A DNA stretch of 64,000 nucleotides from Nitrosomonadales bacterium (lineage in GTDB: Bacteria; Pseudomonadota; Gammaproteobacteria; Burkholderiales; Gallionellaceae). Shown piece after piece: positions 16,492 through 25,762 of the stretch (position 1 is its first letter; each line of letters starts with the position of its first letter). The notes under the pieces were generated by a model. That model did not search any database and was not told where the DNA came from. It saw only the letters and a list, made by a program, of their open reading frames with translations. Where the stretch lies: positions 50,574-114,573 of the forward strand of contig JANYJE010000009.1 of assembly GCA_025408405.1 (NCBI GenBank), in the 5' to 3' direction. The position numbers were made by a program, and so were the translations under genes.

Positions 16492-17278
16492 GATGTTTCC
16501 TTGTAAGGGGGGGGCAGGATTTTAACCGATACCACAGCAGCCCGATCAGTTCGTGCATGAAAACCTGGCTGTCGCGCAGTGCGGAGGCGTTTGGCACGAA
16601 GGCCATGAGATCGGCCTGGTAGCGCGTGGTGTATGCCGTTGGCGCGGGTACGACTGCAAAGCCGGCCGCCTGAAATACCAGTGTTGCGCGTGGCATGTGC
16701 CAGGCGTGCGTCACCAGGTAGATGCGTTTGATGCCTGCCTGCTGCAACAACTTATAGCTGAAACGCGCGTTCTCGAAGGTATTGTCGGATTCGTCTTCAG
16801 TCCAGTGCACGGGAACGCGAAATTCCTGCTCCAGCACCTGCTGCATTTGCTGTGCTTCCGAGCGGCTGTTGCCGAGCGGCTTGCCGCCCGTCACCAGCAC
16901 AGGTTTTGCGGTGTCGCGGTAAAGTTTTGCGGCAAAGCGCAGGCGTTGCAGTGTGGCGGAGCTGACGGTGTCGCCTGCATATTCAGGCGCATGGAAGTAG
17001 GTGCCACCGCCGAGCACGACAATCGCATCTGCTGCCTGCACATGGGCATTGGGGGAGCGGGTATCCAGTGCCGGCGCCGCGCCTTCCAGGGATTGCAGCA
17101 GCGATTCGGCCACGAATGGGGTGGAAAGCAGCCACAGCAGGGTGAATGCGCTGGCCAGCAGGGCGCGCGCCACGCGCGGGCGTTTTTGCCATAGCAGCAG
17201 GCCGGCCAGCGCCAACAGCAGCAGGTTGAGCGGCGGCAGCAGGAAGGCGCTGATCAAATTGGTGATGAACCAGGACAT
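16445..17278 (-). CDS. DUF218/YdcF-family membrane protein (ElyC-like)
   Basis: 277 residues from the ATG at 17278, which opens directly into a transmembrane helix (FITNLISAFLLPPLNLLLLALAG split over two hydrophobic stretches to about residue 55). The periplasmic DUF218 domain follows: AIVVLGGGTY, PVLVTGGKP, ESDNTFENARFSYKLL and LVTHAWHMPRA. E. coli ElyC and SanA, of this family, affect envelope biogenesis. A start 30 nt earlier is also open. The last residues overlap the OsmC-family gene start. Confidence 0.87.
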   Translation of the reverse strand: MSWFITNLISAFLLPPLNLLLLALAGLLLWQKRPRVARALLASAFTLLWLLSTPFVAESLLQSLEGAAPALDTRSPNAHVQAADAIVVLGGGTYFHAPEYAGDTVSSATLQRLRFAAKLYRDTAKPVLVTGGKPLGNSRSEAQQMQQVLEQEFRVPVHWTEDESDNTFENARFSYKLLQQAGIKRIYLVTHAWHMPRATLVFQAAGFAVVPAPTAYTTRYQADLMAFVPNASALRDSQVFMHELIGLLWYRLKSCPPLTRKHHESTHQMGRTGCISG

Positions 17279-17349
17279 GATGTGTGTGCAAAAGGGAACG
17301 CGCATCATACTGCATGCGCGTTAAATAAAGGTAGGGAGACAGGCGCGCG

Positions 17350-19092
17350 TTAGCTGCGCTGTTCGACGAACAGGCTGTTGCCTTTACTGCGTTTGGCCAT
17401 CTTCTTTGCCGCTGTTGCAGCGGCAGAAACCTCATGGTGTGAAAAGTATTGACCCGGAGCGATACGGCATGCGCCTATCGACAGGCTGACCAGCGGATGA
17501 AAGCGGATTTGATTGTTGCGATCCTCGCTTTCATATCCATTGGCAGCCAGGTGTTCCGGGCTGAACAGCAGTGCTGCGGCCTGTTCAAACGAGCGCAGTG
17601 CCTGTTCGCAGCGTGTTTGCCAGTCACGGCTTTGCATCAGCAGGATAAAGTCGTCGCCGCCGATATGGCCGATAAAATCCAGTTTTGGATCGCATGCCCA
17701 GCTCAGGATGCGCCCGGTTAGCTGGATCATTTCATCGCCTTTGCGGTAGCTATAGGCGTCGTTGTAGGGTTTGAAATTATCCAGGTCGCAATAGAGGGCG
17801 ATAAAAGGTTTTTCCTCGTGCAGCAGAAGCTCGATCTGATCGTTGATGGGCACGTTGCCCGGCAGCAGGGTGAGCGGGTTGGCATAGCGCGCGGCTTCGA
17901 TCTGGAGTTGGGTGAGTTCGCGCAATAAATCCTGGCCGGAAGCGATGCCCAGATAACGCCCCTGTTCGGTGATAATGAAGCCATCGTTGAAATAGCGCTC
18001 GTCCGCGTCGATCAGGAAGTGGCTGAGCTCTTCAATCGGCATGTTTTTTTCTACCATCAGGGGTTTTTCATTGCCTGGCAGAAAGCAGGGCTTTTTGCCC
18101 TGCAGCTCGCGCTGGTAAGGCTGTGAAAAGCGGTCGATGAAGTTGTAGCGGTTGATCAGGCCGATGGGGAGGCCGTTCTCGACCACAGGAATGGCGCGCA
18201 GCTTCAGATTCTCGGAAAAACGCTGGAAGATGCGTTCATTTTCTGTTTGCGGATGTGCTGGCTCAATGTAGTTCAATAATTTTTGTGCAGTCACTTTACC
18301 CTGGTTGGTCAAGCCGATTTTGCTGGATACCGGAAAGTTGGCGGCGCTGAGAGTGCAGCTTATTTCTGGCGCTGCCAGCAGCGGCGGTGTCGGGCTGGGG
18401 CGGGCAATGTGGTAGCCCTGCCCGAAGGCGATGCCGAGATTGCTGATCACCATCAGTTCGGCATTGGTTTCTATACCTTCGGCGATCACGTGGGTGCCGC
18501 AGCTTTCGGCGATCTGTTGTATGGATTTGAGGAATTGCAGCTTGACGGGGTCGGTGTCCACGCCCTGTACGAAGTGCATGTCGATCTTGATGAATTCCGG
18601 GCGCAGCTCAGACCACAGGCGCAGGCTGGAGAAACCCGCCCCCAGGTCATCTATGGCAATCTGGAATCCCATGGAGCGGTAATGCAGCAAGGCATTGCAC
18701 ATGGCAGAAAAATCATGGGTGGGCTGGTTTTCGGTGATCTCGATCACCACCCGCTCCGGGGAAAGTCCGACTGTAGCCATGTAGGCCAGGGTTTGGCCAT
18801 TTTTGAAGCTGGGGTGGAGCAGGGTTTCCGGGCTGACATTAAGGAATAGCTTGCCGGGTAAGTTGGACTGCACAAATGTTTCCAGCACAATCTGGCGGCA
18901 CAGCATCTCGACTTCGAGCGTCAGGTTATGCTGCTGGGCTGTGCTGAACAGGTTGATCGGTGAATGCAACGGGCTGTCGCTGGGGCCGCGGATGAGGCCC
19001 TCAAAGCCCAGGAATGTCCCGTTCTTCATGTCCATAATGGGCTGGAACAGTGCGCTAAGTTTGCGCTGCTGCAGGATTTCGTGGAGTGACAT
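17350..19092 (-). CDS. EAL-CBS-GGDEF protein, probable c-di-GMP phosphodiesterase
   Basis: 580 residues from the ATG at 19092, preceded by AGGGGG; an upstream extension to 19200 has no ribosome site. Residues 5-245 form an EAL domain with EGLIRGP in place of EAL and the catalytic set NVSPE, EITE, IDDLGAGFSS, IKIDMHFV and AEGIE. Residues ~270-410 look like a CBS pair (RAIPVVENGLPIGLINR, FIITEQGRYLGIAS). The C-terminal GGDEF domain has GGDDF, so cyclase activity is doubtful. No transmembrane helix is seen. Most likely an active PDE with a regulatory GGDEF. Confidence 0.88.
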   Translation of the reverse strand: MSLHEILQQRKLSALFQPIMDMKNGTFLGFEGLIRGPSDSPLHSPINLFSTAQQHNLTLEVEMLCRQIVLETFVQSNLPGKLFLNVSPETLLHPSFKNGQTLAYMATVGLSPERVVIEITENQPTHDFSAMCNALLHYRSMGFQIAIDDLGAGFSSLRLWSELRPEFIKIDMHFVQGVDTDPVKLQFLKSIQQIAESCGTHVIAEGIETNAELMVISNLGIAFGQGYHIARPSPTPPLLAAPEISCTLSAANFPVSSKIGLTNQGKVTAQKLLNYIEPAHPQTENERIFQRFSENLKLRAIPVVENGLPIGLINRYNFIDRFSQPYQRELQGKKPCFLPGNEKPLMVEKNMPIEELSHFLIDADERYFNDGFIITEQGRYLGIASGQDLLRELTQLQIEAARYANPLTLLPGNVPINDQIELLLHEEKPFIALYCDLDNFKPYNDAYSYRKGDEMIQLTGRILSWACDPKLDFIGHIGGDDFILLMQSRDWQTRCEQALRSFEQAAALLFSPEHLAANGYESEDRNNQIRFHPLVSLSIGACRIAPGQYFSHHEVSAAATAAKKMAKRSKGNSLFVEQRS

Positions 19093-19281
19093 TGCGTATG
19101 CCCCCTGATTGGCTGCCGGCTGTAGCGGAGAGGTGATGGGGGGAATGGACTCCGTAAAACACTCTTTAATTTCTATTACTGTGTGCATGCTGGCAACCAT
19201 CGGTTAATATGAACAGTGCGCACAGTACTTTGTTTCTGTTGCGTCTTTATTACAGCTTAAGGCCGGTGAGGAATAATGTAT

Positions 19282-19310
19282 TTGACAGGGGTTGCCTCCT
19301 CGCATACAAT
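19282..19310 (+). promoter_or_regulatory. sigma70 promoter of rplM-rpsI
   Basis: TTGACA (19282-19287) and TACAAT (19305-19310) with 17-bp spacing; predicted start near 19317, giving a leader of about 37 nt before rplM. It is one of the closest matches to consensus in the window. Confidence 0.85.
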
Positions 19311-19353
19311 CCGCGCCCTTCGAAGTTTACTAATTATTGTTTTAGGAAGTGCC

Positions 19354-19791
19354 ATGAAAACATTTTCCGCTAAGGCGCATGAAGTTCAGCATGACTGGCT
19401 CCTGGTCGATGCTACTGACAAAATTCTCGGTCGTTTGGCTAGCCAGATCGCAGCTCGTCTGCGTGGCAAGCATAAGGCGATTTACACTCCGCACGTAGAT
19501 ACCGGCGACTTCGTTGTCGTGGTTAACGCAGAAAAGCTGCGCGTGACGGGTAATAAAGCGCAAGACAAAATTTACTACCGTCATACCGGCTATCCCGGCG
19601 GTATCTACGAAACCAATTTCACCAAGTTGCAAGGGCGTCATCCGCATCGCGTGCTGCAAAAAGCCGTGCGCGGCATGTTGCCCAAGGGCCCGCTGGGCTA
19701 CGCAATGCTGCGCAAGCTGAAGGTGTACGCAGGTGCCACGCATCCGCACAGCGCACAGCAACCCAAACCTATTGATCTGTTGAAGGCATAA
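19354..19791 (+). CDS. rplM: 50S ribosomal protein L13
   Basis: 145 residues (E. coli 142). Marks: [56 protein letters not shown] and [11 protein letters not shown]. It binds 23S rRNA and acts early in large-subunit assembly. The ATG at 19354 follows AGGAAG. It is followed 2 nt later by rpsI, the conserved pair. Confidence 0.98.
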   Translation: MKTFSAKAHEVQHDWLLVDATDKILGRLASQIAARLRGKHKAIYTPHVDTGDFVVVVNAEKLRVTGNKAQDKIYYRHTGYPGGIYETNFTKLQGRHPHRVLQKAVRGMLPKGPLGYAMLRKLKVYAGATHPHSAQQPKPIDLLKA

Positions 19792-19793
19792 TC

Positions 19794-20186
19794 ATGAGCG
19801 TAACTTATAACTACGGCACTGGCCGTCGCAAAAGCGCAGTAGCCCGCGTATTTATGAAGCCCGGCAAGGGCAATATCGTGGTTAACGACAAGCCGCTGGA
19901 CCTGTTCTTCGCCCGCGAAACCGGCCGCATGGTGGTGCGTCAACCGCTGGAATTGACCGAAATGGCGGACAAATTCGACATCATGGTCAACGTGTCCGGT
20001 GGCGGTGAATCCGGCCAGGCTGGTGCGGTGCGCCACGGCATTACACGTGCCCTGATCGATTACAATGCAGAGCTGAAACCGGTGCTGAGCAAGGCTGGCC
20101 TGGTGACTCGTGATGCGCGTGAAGTTGAACGTAAGAAAGTCGGTCTGCGCAAGGCGCGTCGCCGCAAGCAATTCTCCAAGCGTTAA
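19794..20186 (+). CDS. rpsI: 30S ribosomal protein S9
   Basis: 130 residues, same as E. coli. Marks: [35 protein letters not shown] and the C-terminal [17 protein letters not shown] tail, whose last residues contact P-site tRNA. It begins 2 nt after rplM and ends before a strong terminator. Confidence 0.98.
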   Translation: MSVTYNYGTGRRKSAVARVFMKPGKGNIVVNDKPLDLFFARETGRMVVRQPLELTEMADKFDIMVNVSGGGESGQAGAVRHGITRALIDYNAELKPVLSKAGLVTRDAREVERKKVGLRKARRRKQFSKR

Positions 20187-20204
20187 TGCGTTTGGGTTGC
20201 ACCG

Positions 20205-20230
20205 AAAAAACCGCCTTTGGGCGGTTTTTT
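20205..20230 (+). terminator. rpsI terminator
   Basis: AAAAAACCGCC-TTTG-GGCGGTTTTTT: a perfect stem with a T-run, 18 nt after the rpsI stop and 38 nt before the argC start. Confidence 0.92.
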
Positions 20231-20267
20231 CATTTATTATTCTCATCCTGAAAATAAGGAGCTGCTG

Positions 20268-21296
20268 GTGATTAAAGTTGGCATCGTGGGAGGGACAGGT
20301 TACACCGGGGTGGAGTTGTTGCGCCTGCTCGCGCTGCATCCGCAAGCCGAGTTGCGGGTGATTACTTCGCGTGCCGATGCCGGCACAGCTGTCAGCCAGA
20401 TGTTTCCCAGCTTGCGCGGGCATCTGGATTTGAGCTTTACTCATCCTGACGCGGCCGATCTTGCGCAATGCGATGTCGTGTTTTTTGCGACCCCTAATGG
20501 CATTGCCATGCAGCAGGCACGCGCGTTGCTGGAGGCGGGTGTGAGGGTGATCGATCTGGCGGCGGATTTTCGCATCCAGGATATAGCCGTGTGGGAAAAA
20601 TGGTATGGCATGAGCCACGCCTGCCCTGATCTGGTTGCCGGTGCGGTGTATGGTTTGCCGGAACTAAACCGCGCCAAAATCCGCGAGGCGCAGCTGGTTG
20701 CCAATCCGGGCTGTTACCCGACGGCCGTGCAACTGGGGCTGATTCCTTTGCTGGAGGCGGGACTGGTGGATACCTCCAGCCTGATTGCGGATGCCAAGTC
20801 CGGCGTGTCGGGCGCGGGACGCAAGGCCGAGATGGGTATCCTGTTTTCCGAAGTCGGCGATAGCTTCAAGGCTTACGGCGTGGCCGGCCATCGCCACTTG
20901 CCGGAGATTCGTCAGGGTCTGGCGCGTGCCGCGAAGAATGAGGTCGGACTGACTTTTGTTCCCCACCTGACGCCGATGATTCGGGGGATTCATGCCACAA
21001 TGTATGCGCGGATCAAAGGCGAAGCCGATTGGCAGGCATTGTTCGAGCAGCGTTATGCCAATGAGCCGTTTGTCGATGTGATGCCGGCAGGTAGCCACCC
21101 GGAAACCCGTTCCGTGCGCGGCTCGAACCAGTGCCGCATTGCAGTGCACAGGCCGCAGGGGGGAGATACGCTGGTGGTGCTGGCGGCGATTGATAACCTG
21201 GTCAAGGGCGCGGCAGGTCAAGCGGTGCAGAACATGAATATCATGTTCGGTCTGCCGGAAGCCACCGCCCTGAACATCGTTCCCCTGTTGCCTTGA
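20268..21296 (+). CDS. argC: N-acetyl-gamma-glutamyl-phosphate reductase
   Basis: 342 residues from GTG 20268 (AAGGAG 6 nt upstream); the longer open frame back to 20217 runs into the rpsI terminator and is not used. NADPH-dependent third step of arginine synthesis. Marks: [38 protein letters not shown], the catalytic [23 protein letters not shown] and HRHLPEI. It overlaps closely with the next gene, so argC, DUF6776, bactofilin and erpA may be one unit. Confidence 0.97.
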   Translation: MIKVGIVGGTGYTGVELLRLLALHPQAELRVITSRADAGTAVSQMFPSLRGHLDLSFTHPDAADLAQCDVVFFATPNGIAMQQARALLEAGVRVIDLAADFRIQDIAVWEKWYGMSHACPDLVAGAVYGLPELNRAKIREAQLVANPGCYPTAVQLGLIPLLEAGLVDTSSLIADAKSGVSGAGRKAEMGILFSEVGDSFKAYGVAGHRHLPEIRQGLARAAKNEVGLTFVPHLTPMIRGIHATMYARIKGEADWQALFEQRYANEPFVDVMPAGSHPETRSVRGSNQCRIAVHRPQGGDTLVVLAAIDNLVKGAAGQAVQNMNIMFGLPEATALNIVPLLP

Positions 21297-21298
21297 AC

Positions 21299-22045
21299 AT
21301 GCGGCGCTTCCGGCGAAAGTTCAGCATCTCCGCACCGCGTTTGTCGGTGCGTCCTCATGTGCCTTGGTATATACGCTGGGCAATCACCATCCCTTTCATA
21401 TTGGCTGCTGCTGTCATGGTCTGGTGGGCCTACGGCTCCGGGCTGGAACTGGCGGGTTTTCATCGCGGTCAGGCAGCAAAGGAACTGGAGGTGCTGCGAG
21501 AACAAGTGTCCGCACTGCAGGCCGAGAATGCCACGCTAAGCAATCAGGCCGCCTCCTTTGAGCGTCAGGCCCAGATCGAGCATGCCGCGAATGTGGAGAC
21601 GGACAATCAGGTAAAGGCGTTGAATGAGGAAAATGCCCGTCTCAAGGAGAATTTGACGTTCTTCCAGAATTTGCCGCTGACGAAGGGCGATCATGAGGGA
21701 GAGTTGTCCATACTGCGCCTGAAAATTGAACGGGATGCGCTGCCGGGTGAGTTTCACTGCCGCATGATTCTGGTGCAAAGCGTCAAGCAGCGCGGCCGCG
21801 AGTTTGTCGGAAATATGCAGCTGGTAATCAATGCGGAGCAGGATGGCAAGAAGGTGGTGCTGCAGCTTCCGCAAGAAAGCTTGCCGAATGAGGTGGCTGC
21901 GTACCGCCTCAATTTCAAGTATTATCAAGTTATTGATCGTGCTTTCAAGCTGGCGCCTGAGATTCGTATTGAAAGTGTGCAGGTACGCATTTTTGAACGC
22001 GGGATCGGCGAGCCGAAAGTGACGCAGCGCATTGATTTGTCTTAG
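21299..22045 (+). CDS. DUF6776-type membrane protein with coiled coil
   Basis: 248 residues from ATG 21299, 2 nt after the argC stop. The N-terminal 30 basic residues are followed by one transmembrane helix (WAITIPFILAAAVMVWW), a long coiled coil (residues ~60-125) and a C-terminal periplasmic domain beginning ISILRLKIER-like (LSILRLKIERDALPG). The layout matches the DUF6776 family that precedes bactofilin genes in betaproteobacteria. The topology and the neighbouring bactofilin suggest a role in cell shape or envelope structure, but this is inference. Confidence 0.8.
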   Translation: MRRFRRKFSISAPRLSVRPHVPWYIRWAITIPFILAAAVMVWWAYGSGLELAGFHRGQAAKELEVLREQVSALQAENATLSNQAASFERQAQIEHAANVETDNQVKALNEENARLKENLTFFQNLPLTKGDHEGELSILRLKIERDALPGEFHCRMILVQSVKQRGREFVGNMQLVINAEQDGKKVVLQLPQESLPNEVAAYRLNFKYYQVIDRAFKLAPEIRIESVQVRIFERGIGEPKVTQRIDLS

Positions 22046-22054
22046 GGAGAGTGC

Positions 22055-22468
22055 ATGTTTGGTTCAGGACACAGCAAGCCACAAAATCGCATTGATTCAT
22101 TGATTGGTGGCGGCACAAGGATAGAGGGAAACGTTTACTTTGCCGGCGGGCTCAGGATAGATGGCGAGGTCGACGGTAACGTGGTGGCTGCGCCTGGTAA
22201 ACCCAGTACGCTGGTGCTGAGTGAGCACGCGCGGGTGGAAGGCGAGGTTACGGTTACCCATCTGGTGATCAATGGCGAAATAACCGGGCCGGTGCATGTG
22301 GCGGAATATCTGGAACTCCAGAGCAAAGCCAGGGTCACAGGCGATGTGCATTACAAAACCCTTGAAATCCAGTTGGGCGCAATAGTCGAGGGCAGGCTGA
22401 TACACCTGGCCGAGACAAGCGAGAAGGTAGTAGCGTTAAAAGTGAATAGCGCGGAATCCAGTAGTTAG
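22055..22468 (+). CDS. bactofilin
   Basis: 137 residues. The central part is the bactofilin beta-helix made of short hexapeptide-like turns: IDSLIGGGTRIEGNVYF, LRIDGEVDGNV, VLSEHARVEGEV, LVINGEITGPV and LQSKARVTGDV. Bactofilins polymerise without nucleotide and form cytoplasmic membrane-bound filaments affecting shape or polarity. The first ~15 residues are a short disordered N-terminus. It begins 9 nt after the DUF6776 gene. Confidence 0.93.
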   Translation: MFGSGHSKPQNRIDSLIGGGTRIEGNVYFAGGLRIDGEVDGNVVAAPGKPSTLVLSEHARVEGEVTVTHLVINGEITGPVHVAEYLELQSKARVTGDVHYKTLEIQLGAIVEGRLIHLAETSEKVVALKVNSAESSS

Positions 22469-22516
22469 AATAGTTACAATTTATTAAGTTAGCTTATATA
22501 AATTTAGGAGTAAATT

Positions 22517-22867
22517 ATGAATGCAGTAACCGATATGCAAGACCCATTGCTGTTTACCGAGGGCGCGGCCAACAAGGTGCGTCTGCTGATTGAAGAGGAA
22601 GGCAACCCGGATTTGAAGCTGCGCGTATTTGTGACTGGCGGCGGCTGCTCCGGTTTCCAGTATGGGTTTACTTTTGACGAAGTGATCAATGAAGATGATA
22701 CCGTGATGAACAAGAACGGCGTGCAGTTGCTGGTTGATCCGATGAGCTTTCAATATCTGGTAGGCGCAGAAATCGATTATCAGGAAGGTTTGGAAGGCGC
22801 GCAATTCGTTATCAAGAATCCGAATGCGCAGACCACTTGTGGTTGCGGGTCGTCCTTTTCGGCCTGA
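22517..22867 (+). CDS. erpA: iron-sulfur cluster insertion protein ErpA
   Basis: 116 residues. A-type carrier: the three cluster-binding cysteines are seen in [13 protein letters not shown] and the C-terminal [11 protein letters not shown]. The [17 protein letters not shown] start and FTFDEV segment fit ErpA rather than IscA. It matures Fe-S proteins such as IspG/IspH and respiratory enzymes. AGGAG lies 6 nt before the ATG. The position after bactofilin is common in betaproteobacteria. Confidence 0.96.
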   Translation: MNAVTDMQDPLLFTEGAANKVRLLIEEEGNPDLKLRVFVTGGGCSGFQYGFTFDEVINEDDTVMNKNGVQLLVDPMSFQYLVGAEIDYQEGLEGAQFVIKNPNAQTTCGCGSSFSA

Positions 22868-22894
22868 TAAGCAGTGTGGATAAGCAAGTGAGAG

Positions 22895-22918
22895 AGAGGG
22901 CGCAAGCCCTCTTTTTTT
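22895..22918. terminator. bidirectional terminator between erpA and anmK
   Basis: AGAGGGC-GCAA-GCCCTCT followed by a run of seven T. The last T's overlap the anmK stop codon on the other strand; the arms are preceded by A/G-rich sequence, so it mainly serves erpA. Confidence 0.85.
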
Positions 22919-24014
22919 ACGCCTGGTAAATTGCACCCAGTATGCAGGGATGGCGCGCACCCGTTACTTCGGGCAGGTTGGCACTGCGACTGTGCAAGGT
23001 CTGCTGGGCAAGCCAGGCGAAGGCGATGGCTTCCAGCCAGTCGGCGCCTATGCCGAGCTGGTCGGTCAGGTCGATACGGCAATTGGGCAGTTCATTCTTG
23101 AGATGCCGCACCAGTGCGTGGTTGTGAGCCCCGCCGCCGCACAGGTAAATTTCTTCCACTCCGCTGCAAAACTGCTTAACTGAGCTGCTGATCGCATAAG
23201 CGCTCAGTTCCAGTAGCGTGGCCTGCACATCGGCAGGCGCCTCGTTGCCTTGCAGGTGCTGTTTGAGCCAGTGCATGTTAAACAAATCACGGCCGCTGCT
23301 CTTGGGCGGGGGGGCGTGCAGGAACGGCTCCGCAAGCCATGCCTGCAACAGGCTGGGGATTGTCTTGCCACTGGCAGCCCAGGCGCCGTCCTTGTCATAC
23401 GGCAGGCCTCGGTGCATGCCTATCCATGCATCCATCAGTAAATTGCCCGGGCCGCAATCAAAGCCGGTGGTGGCGCGGCCGGGTGCCAAGTCGGTGAGGT
23501 TGCTGATGCCACCGATGTTGACGATGACACGATGAATATCGGGGTGACGCAATACCTGGTGGTGGAAAGCGGGAACCAGCGGCGCGCCCTGGCCTCCGGC
23601 CGCGATGTCGCGGCTGCGGAAATCACTTACCACGGCGATGTTGCTTAACTCGGCCAGCAGTGCGGCGTTGCCGAGTTGCAGGGTGTAACCCGCATCAGGG
23701 CGATGGCGCACGGTCTGACCGTGGCAGCCGATAGCGCGCACCTGGCTGGGAGAGAAATTGGCGCTGTGCAGCAGGGCGCCAGTGGCGCAGGCATATTCGC
23801 GCGCCAGTTCGTTGCCAAGCAGTTGTGCTTGATGCAGTTCGTTGTGGGCGGGATGATGCAGCGCCAGCAGTGCGTCTTTGAGGTGCGCCGGGAATGCCTG
23901 GTAGTGGGTGGCAAGCAGCCTGGGAGTGGCGCCGGATAGATCAAGCAGCGCGGCGTCAATCCCATCCAGGCTGGTGCCTGACATGAGACCTGCATAAATT
24001 TCCGGGCTGCTCAC
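22917..24014 (-). CDS. anmK: anhydro-N-acetylmuramic acid kinase
   Basis: 365 residues. It phosphorylates anhydro-MurNAc released by cell-wall turnover, returning it to UDP-MurNAc. Marks: YAGLMSGTSLDGIDAAL, IGCHGQTVRHRP, FRSRDIAAGGQGAPLVP, VNIGGISNLT, TGFDCGPGNLLMDAW and the C-terminal LPEVTGA. Next to it and in the same direction (upstream) is a peptidoglycan peptidase, a common pairing with anmK in betaproteobacteria. Confidence 0.97.
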   Translation of the reverse strand: MSSPEIYAGLMSGTSLDGIDAALLDLSGATPRLLATHYQAFPAHLKDALLALHHPAHNELHQAQLLGNELAREYACATGALLHSANFSPSQVRAIGCHGQTVRHRPDAGYTLQLGNAALLAELSNIAVVSDFRSRDIAAGGQGAPLVPAFHHQVLRHPDIHRVIVNIGGISNLTDLAPGRATTGFDCGPGNLLMDAWIGMHRGLPYDKDGAWAASGKTIPSLLQAWLAEPFLHAPPPKSSGRDLFNMHWLKQHLQGNEAPADVQATLLELSAYAISSSVKQFCSGVEEIYLCGGGAHNHALVRHLKNELPNCRIDLTDQLGIGADWLEAIAFAWLAQQTLHSRSANLPEVTGARHPCILGAIYQA

Positions 24015-24114
24015 GTTGGCAAGTTAGCGTGAAATTCGCGTAGCGATAAGCAGCGACTGGCCCAGCGTTGTTACCGGGCTTGGGCGATTGGCTAGTAGCT
24101 GCATCAGACTCAAT

Positions 24115-24149
24115 CCCCTCTCCCGCCGGGGGAGGGTGGGGTGGGGGGG
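24115..24149. repeat. CCCCTCTCCC/GGGAGGG palindrome
   Basis: CCCCTCTCCC-GCCG-GGGGAGGG followed by TGGGGTGGGGGG. Same class as the in-frame inserts of hsdM and hsdR, here in a 190-bp gap between anmK and the M23 peptidase gene. Confidence 0.7.
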
Positions 24150-24204
24150 AGCGGTCATGGCGCACACGCGTGTCATTTTCGGGGTGATGATTGCGCCATG
24201 ACCG

Positions 24205-25503
24205 TTAGTCCAGTTTGGCCAAACTGGTGTCATGCAGCATGCTTAAGCGGCTATTCATGTTAAGCGTGGCTTCCTGAAAGGCGGATATTTGCTGCTCGCT
24301 AATGGGTCTTGCATCTGGCAAGGCAACACGCAAGGGGTCGCGTTGCGTGCCGTTGATCTTGAATTCGTAGTGCAGATGCGGCCCGGTAGCCAGGCCGGTC
24401 ATGCCTACATAGCCGATGATTTCACCCTGTGCCACGCGCTGCCCGCGATGAATGCCGGTAGTAAAGCGCGACAAGTGGCCATACACGGTGTTGTATATCC
24501 CCTGATGACTCACCATGACAACGTTGCCATATCCGCCTTGTTTGCCGACGAAAGTGACCACGCCATCCGCGGTCACTTTCACTTTTGTGCCGGTGGGGGC
24601 CGCGTAGTCAGTGCCTTTGTGCGAGCGCCATTTGTTCAGTATGGGATGCAGGCGCGACAGGCTGAAACCGGAGCTGATGCGGGAGTACTCAATGGGAGAG
24701 CGCAGAAAGGCTTTGCGCACGCTTTTGCCATCCGGGCTGAAATAGTCGCCATGGTTGCTGCTGGTTTCGTAATACAGGGCGCGATGTGCGTGCCCCTGGT
24801 TAATAAACTCGGCCGCAAGAATGTTGCCGCTGCGCACGGGCTGGCCATTGCTGTAAGTCATTTCATAGATCACGGCAAATTTGTCGCCTTTGCGCAGGTC
24901 GCGATGGAAATCGATGTCGCCGCCGAAAATTTCGGCCATCTGGTTGGCTGCAGGGTCGGGCAGGCCGGCAGCGTCAGTGGCTGCGAACAGGGTGCTGCTG
25001 ATTTCACCGGTGCGCATGAACAAGCGCTTCTCTGTCTGCAGTGGCAGTGTGCTGGTTCTGAAGCTGTCGCCACTCTTCTCGATAACGTTCTGGTTGCCGT
25101 TGTTGTTGAGGAAGCGCAAGGCAAGCAGGCTGCCATCTGCAGCGGTTTCAGCCTGGACATCCTTGCCGGTGGCAAGTCGGCGCAGCGATTCTGCGTCCTT
25201 GTTGTTGCGCAAATAATTGCTGGCGGCTGCGTCATCCACGTTAAGTCGGCGCAGCAATTCGGCAACAGTATCGCCGCGTTGCACGCGCTCGTTGCGCCAG
25301 AAAGCGGCGCTGCTGTCCGCAATCTGAGGAAGATCTGGCAGCGAAATTTCTTCTACGACACTGGTGTGCGGAGCAAGATTGATTTCGCTTTGCGGCATGA
25401 TGCCGAAGGCGGTGACCACCCCCAGCAAAGGCAGGGTGGACAGGGTGACAAACCAGCGCAATTTCAATTTGCGCGCGTGTGTCAGGGAATTTTGAGTTAC
25501 CAT
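24205..25503 (-). CDS. M23 family (LytM-type) murein peptidase
   Basis: 432 residues from the ATG at 25503, which has AGGAG 6 nt upstream. One N-terminal transmembrane segment (residues ~15-35, FVTLSTLPLLGVVTAFGIM) anchors it to the inner membrane. A middle region includes a LysM-like/OapA-like part (RVQRGDTVAELLRRLN). The peptidase domain has the zinc ligands in SHKGTDYAAPTGT and GPHLHYEFK (His-x-His). It resembles MepM/YebA and is probably a DD-endopeptidase cutting peptidoglycan cross-links. It is read toward anmK and divergent from tyrS. Confidence 0.93.
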   Translation of the reverse strand: MVTQNSLTHARKLKLRWFVTLSTLPLLGVVTAFGIMPQSEINLAPHTSVVEEISLPDLPQIADSSAAFWRNERVQRGDTVAELLRRLNVDDAAASNYLRNNKDAESLRRLATGKDVQAETAADGSLLALRFLNNNGNQNVIEKSGDSFRTSTLPLQTEKRLFMRTGEISSTLFAATDAAGLPDPAANQMAEIFGGDIDFHRDLRKGDKFAVIYEMTYSNGQPVRSGNILAAEFINQGHAHRALYYETSSNHGDYFSPDGKSVRKAFLRSPIEYSRISSGFSLSRLHPILNKWRSHKGTDYAAPTGTKVKVTADGVVTFVGKQGGYGNVVMVSHQGIYNTVYGHLSRFTTGIHRGQRVAQGEIIGYVGMTGLATGPHLHYEFKINGTQRDPLRVALPDARPISEQQISAFQEATLNMNSRLSMLHDTSLAKLD

Positions 25504-25762
25504 TTGCGACTCCTGATGCGGCTGATAGGGCACTTGCAAGCCGAACTGATGGTTGCTGTTGCGGCATTATTGCCGTTTGGCAATATTTAAGGCGGACGCC
25601 ACTTTACCAGAGATGTGTGTTTGCTCAAAACCCGTTCGCCCCGGTGTTGGCGGCAGGATTAAAGGGCACAATCAGCCGATGAGCGGTCGCATATCCGGGA
25701 TGAACGGAGAGCGGCAGCTACTATATAAACAAACGCAAACACAACTAAAGCAGATTTAAAGT

